Assembly (NCBI GenBank): GCA_023411405.1
Contig: JAEYOU010000588.1
Location: 1-8,091 of the forward strand
Direction: 5' to 3'
DNA: 8,091 nt
From: Pseudomonadota bacterium
Lineage (GTDB): Bacteria; Myxococcota; Myxococcia; Myxococcales; Anaeromyxobacteraceae
Shown here: positions 6,083-8,091 of the stretch, piece by piece
Numbering within the stretch: position 1 is the stretch's first letter
Layout: each line of letters starts with the position of its first letter
Program-made: the position numbers and the translations under genes
Notes under the pieces: generated by a model
What the model saw: only the letters and a program-made list of their open reading frames with translations
Told to the model about the DNA's origin: nothing
Database searches by the model: none

Positions 6083-6382
6083 TCACCTCACGGTGGGCGG
6101 GAGGGTGCAACCCTCCATGCAGGACTCCGGAGGCCCGTCCTCCAGCTCCGCGCAGCTCGCCCCCATGATGCAGTCGAGCACGTCCTGCTCGCTGCGGGTC
6201 TCGCAGTCGAGCTCCTCGAGCGTGGCCTCGCAGTACGCCTGGATCTCCGCGGCCGACTCCTCGGTGCAGGACGCCACCTTCCTGCCGACGTCGCCGCAGT
6301 CGCTGCTGTCGTCGCTGCTCCCCCCGCAGCCTGCTGCGGTGACGAGCGCCAGGGCGAGAAGACCAGCCAGGATGTGCCGCAT
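6083..6382 (-). CDS. Small cysteine-rich acidic lipoprotein
   Basis: The 99-residue precursor begins MRHILAGLLALALVTAAGC, a lipoprotein signal peptide with the lipidated cysteine at C19. The residues at +2 and +3 are Gly, not Asp, so outer-membrane sorting is expected if the usual rule applies. A short Ser/Asp linker follows. The mature part has eight further cysteines (29, 39, 51, 60, 71, 77, 88, 92), which could form four disulfides, and it is rich in Glu/Asp. The helical stretches between cysteines suggest a small disulfide-braced helical fold. Similar small Cys-rich lipoproteins are common in myxobacteria, but I cannot name a function. The ATG at 6382 is chosen over an in-frame start at 6574 because a strong GGGAGGAG site lies 5 nt upstream and the signal peptide starts here. 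It stands alone, 241 nt after the P450 stop, with its own promoter and terminator candidates. Confidence 0.82.
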   Translation of the reverse strand: MRHILAGLLALALVTAAGCGGSSDDSSDCGDVGRKVASCTEESAAEIQAYCEATLEELDCETRSEQDVLDCIMGASCAELEDGPPESCMEGCTLPPTVR

Positions 6383-6399
6383 GAACTCTCCTCCCTCGT

Positions 6400-6418
6400 A
6401 GAACTGGTTCTGGTGAAC
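6400..6418. promoter_or_regulatory. Overlapping GTTC/GAAC inverted repeats in the lipoprotein leader
   Basis: On the plus strand, AGAACTGGTTCT (6400-6411) overlaps GTTCTGGTGAAC (6407-6418). Together they give the alternating half-sites GAAC, GTTC, GAAC. The site lies 18-36 nt upstream of the lipoprotein ATG, just before its ribosome site, and could be a repressor operator or a small RNA structure. No binding protein can be named. Confidence 0.25.
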
Positions 6419-6445
6419 TTGGTCTACCCAGCGTGAAGCGATCCG

Positions 6446-6454
6446 AGGATAGCA
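6446..6454 (-). promoter_or_regulatory. Possible extended -10 promoter element for the lipoprotein gene
   Basis: The minus strand reads TGCTATCCT, a TGn extension plus a -10-like hexamer matching TATAAT at four of six positions. The hexamer 17 bp upstream (CTGGCG) matches a -35 box poorly. Transcription would start near 6439 and leave a leader of nearly 60 nt carrying the GTTC/GAAC repeats. This is a weak call in GC-rich DNA. Confidence 0.25.
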
Positions 6455-6534
6455 CCGCGAACGCCGTGCGCCAGAGGGTGCTCCTCCTCCAGGAGCGGGC
6501 GTCGCCTCGTCCGAGGACGTACCCAGGGCAAAGG

Positions 6535-6587
6535 GGGCGAGTCGAGGATCACCCGCGAATCGGCGTCCACCCACCTCGACCTCGCCC
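6535..6587 (-). terminator. Candidate terminator of the P450 gene
   Basis: GGCGAGTCGAGG (6536-6547) pairs with CCTCGACCTCGCC (6574-6586) through 12 pairs with a single bulged base, plus one outer G-C pair, around a 26-nt loop. On the minus strand the stem is followed by CCCCTTTGCCC, a short T-run. It lies 37 nt after the P450 stop. The large loop lowers confidence. Confidence 0.35.
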
Positions 6588-6623
6588 TCGCCTGGACCTC
6601 GAGGGCCGACTCCGTCAGCTCTC

Positions 6624-8003
6624 TCAGGCGCGCGCCCCGGACCGCGGGTGGAGCGTCATCCAGATCCCGCTCCGCGGCCGCAAGGTGACGCTGGTCTCCG
6701 CGCGCACGGGCCGCTCCGGGACGAGCGCCAGCCGGAAGCGGTCGGCGATCATGGAGAGGACCACCTGCATCTCCATGCTGGCGAACGCGTGCCCGATGCA
6801 CATGCGAGGGCCGGCCGCGAACGGCACGTAGGCGTGCCGCGGTCGCCCCGCGTCGGACAGGAACCGGTCGGGATCGAACCGGTCCGGCGCGCTCCAGAAG
6901 CGCGGGTCGCGGTGCAGGGTCCAGGGACAGATGGAGACGGCCGCGCCCGCCGGGACGCGCGTCGCGCCGAACGCGTCGGCCGCGATCGCCTCCCGGCCGA
7001 AGATCCACGCGGGCGGGTAGAGCCGCATCGTCTCCTGGTTGACGCGCGCCGCGAACCCGAGGCGAGGCAGGTCCTCCAGCCGCACGGCGCCGCCCCGCAG
7101 GACGGCGGCGCACTCGGCGTGCAGCCGCGCGTCCACCTCGGGGTCCTGCGCGAGGAGGTAGAACGCCCAGGACAGCGCGTTGGCGGTGGTCTCGTGACCG
7201 GCGAGGACCATGGTCATGACCTCGTCGCGGAGCTCCCGGTCGCCGAGCTTCGCGCCGCCCTCCTCGTCGCGCGCCGCCATGAGCATGCCCAGGAGGTCGG
7301 GGCGGGGAGGCTGCCCGCGGCGCGCGGAGACGATCTCGTTCACCAGCCCGTCGAGCACGCGGAGGGCGCGCGCGAACCGGAGGTTCCGCGGCGTGGGCAC
7401 CCACGGCGGCACGTAGAGGAGCGCGAAGAACCGCTCGTTCGTGATCCGGAGGGCGGTGGTGAGCGCCCGCCCCGTCCGCGCCGCGCGGTCGAGCAGGTCG
7501 GAGCCGAACAGCGCGTGGCCCACCACGGTGAGCGTGAGGCGCATCATGTCGGCGGCGACGTCCACCGGCGCGCCGCGCGCCGCGACCGCAGCCCATCGCT
7601 CGAGGAGCGCGCCCGTGTGGTGGGCCATCACCTCGACGAAGCCGGCCAGCCGCTCCTTGTGGAAGGCCGGCTGGGCCAGGCGGCGCTTCCGCTTCCAGTC
7701 GTCGCCCTCGCTGGTGAGGAGGCCGTCTCCGACGAGCGGCCGGAGCCGCTCGTAGAAGTAGCTCTTGCGGTAGTTGGCGTGGTTCTCGACCAGCACGCGC
7801 TGCACGTGGTCGGGGTGGTTGAGCAGGAAGACGTCGCGGCCGAGCCGCAGCCGCGCGACGTCCCCGAGGCGCGCGGCGCGCGCGAGCAGCCCGAGCGCAT
7901 CTCGGCGGATCGCGGGCAGGTCCCCCAGCACGGGCCAGCCCCCCGGCAGGACCGGCGGCTCGGTCGGCTCCGGTATGCTCTCCATCCGCTCGGCGGTCCT
8001 CAT
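6624..8003 (-). CDS. Cytochrome P450 (soluble, heme-thiolate monooxygenase)
   Basis: This 459-residue protein matches the usual bacterial P450 length. Key motifs are in order. They are the N-terminal Pro-rich entry PPVLPGGWPVLGDL (16-29), the C-helix WKRKRRLAQPAF (103-114; the Trp and Arg contact heme propionate), the I-helix oxygen-activation motif A268-G-H-E-T-T273, and the K-helix E324-T-M-R327. The PDRF segment is at 373-376, and the heme-binding loop F395-AAG-P-R400-M-C402-I-G404 carries the Cys402 thiolate ligand. No membrane anchor is present, so it should be cytosolic and need a ferredoxin/reductase pair; none is encoded here. The sequence style (HxNYRKS, GDDWKRKRRLAQPAFH, AGHETTA) fits the fatty-acid or terpenoid hydroxylase-like bacterial P450s related to CYP102/CYP4-type enzymes, but the substrate cannot be told. 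The ATG at 8003 has GGAGG 7 nt upstream and is preferred over Met7. Confidence 0.95.
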   Translation of the reverse strand: MRTAERMESIPEPTEPPVLPGGWPVLGDLPAIRRDALGLLARAARLGDVARLRLGRDVFLLNHPDHVQRVLVENHANYRKSYFYERLRPLVGDGLLTSEGDDWKRKRRLAQPAFHKERLAGFVEVMAHHTGALLERWAAVAARGAPVDVAADMMRLTLTVVGHALFGSDLLDRAARTGRALTTALRITNERFFALLYVPPWVPTPRNLRFARALRVLDGLVNEIVSARRGQPPRPDLLGMLMAARDEEGGAKLGDRELRDEVMTMVLAGHETTANALSWAFYLLAQDPEVDARLHAECAAVLRGGAVRLEDLPRLGFAARVNQETMRLYPPAWIFGREAIAADAFGATRVPAGAAVSICPWTLHRDPRFWSAPDRFDPDRFLSDAGRPRHAYVPFAAGPRMCIGHAFASMEMQVVLSMIADRFRLALVPERPVRAETSVTLRPRSGIWMTLHPRSGARA

Positions 8004-8011
8004 GAGGCGCC

Positions 8012-8028
8012 CTCCGTGGAAGACGGAG
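8012..8028 (-). promoter_or_regulatory. Hairpin covering the P450 ribosome-binding site
   Basis: CTCCGT (8012-8017) and ACGGAG (8023-8028) form a 6-bp stem with a 5-nt loop, just upstream of the P450 start. In the minus-strand message the 3' arm carries the GGAG of the Shine-Dalgarno sequence, so folding could lower translation. The same DNA also supplies GGAAG/GGAG upstream of the plus-strand ATG at 8031. Confidence 0.3.
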
Positions 8029-8030
8029 TC

Positions 8031-8091
8031 ATGGCGCCGTCGGCCGCCGCGCGCACGCCGGCGTGGCGCCGCCCCGCCCGGGGCCGTGACG
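8031..8091 (+). CDS. Possible start of a divergent gene, cut by the right edge
   Basis: An ATG at 8031 opens a frame to the window end (MAPSAAARTPAWRRPARGRD). It has GGAAG 8 nt upstream and GGAG nearer the start, and G/C at nearly all third positions. Only 20 codons are visible, so no family can be assigned. The opposite strand is also open from 8091 to a TGA at 8029-8031 (ending RRPTAP) with similar third-base bias. The region may therefore instead hold the end of a gene upstream of the P450. Confidence 0.25.
   Translation, partial: MAPSAAARTPAWRRPARGRD

Noticed and set aside
6455..6480. Possible sigma-54 promoter before the lipoprotein gene (TGGC...TTCGC on the minus strand)
   Set aside because: The -12 GC is replaced and spacing is off by one from the GG/GC rule.
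6383..6574. Longer start for the lipoprotein at 6574
   Set aside because: It would place the lipoprotein signal in the middle of the protein and ignore the strong GGGAGGAG site before 6382.
6424..7596. Minus-strand ORF of 390 residues inside the P450 gene
   Set aside because: Arg/Ala/Gly-rich out-of-frame shadow of the P450, which has all family motifs.
1..8091. tRNA, rRNA, CRISPR arrays, intact transposase or replication origin
   Set aside because: No spaced direct-repeat array, cloverleaf-like segment, rRNA-like stretch, transposase frame or DnaA-box cluster was seen on reading both strands.

Overview
The window is very GC-rich. Coding frames have strong G/C bias at third codon positions, and almost every real gene throws long spurious ORFs in the other frames. 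Gene content (a surface-type VIT/vWA protein, a second secreted vWA protein, a small cysteine-rich lipoprotein, a cytochrome P450, and a zincin plus CBM2 remnant) suggests a myxobacterium-like organism, perhaps of the Anaeromyxobacter kind. That placement is inference from composition and gene style, not from a marker gene.

Layout: five of the six well-supported genes lie on the minus strand and read right to left. The first block is 1-5006. A VIT-vWA protein (2829-5006) is followed after 14 nt by a smaller secreted vWA protein (1678-2814). After a 109-nt gap holding two REP-like palindromes in opposite orientation come an OmpR-type response regulator (870-1568) and its ATGA-overlapping sensor histidine kinase (1-873, running off the left edge). 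All four are co-oriented, so one transcription path may connect two exported vWA proteins with a two-component system. The palindromes could end or attenuate the vWA message. Upstream of the VIT-vWA start, two GTTAC-type half-sites 11 bp apart form a candidate response-regulator operator.

The middle, 5007-6082, looks like a scar region. A plus-strand ORF (5133-5774) starts almost directly at a zincin HEWGH motif and ends in a complete-looking CBM2 domain. It has no signal peptide or N-terminal half, so it is probably a 5'-truncated remnant. Its stop codon lies in the left end of a 224-bp segment (5772-5995) bounded by perfect 14-bp inverted repeats. These can be read as 12-bp TIRs flanked by TA duplications, as in an IS630/Tc1-type MITE.

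The right part, 6083-8003, carries a 99-aa lipoprotein with eight mature cysteines and a 459-aa soluble cytochrome P450, each followed by a hairpin terminator candidate. A plus-strand start codon at 8031 may begin a divergent gene cut off by the right edge.

No RNA gene, CRISPR array, intact transposase or replication origin was recognised. No complete new defence or biosynthetic system is visible. The parts most worth a second look are the vWA pair next to the two-component system, the MITE-like element, and the truncated protease-CBM2 ORF.
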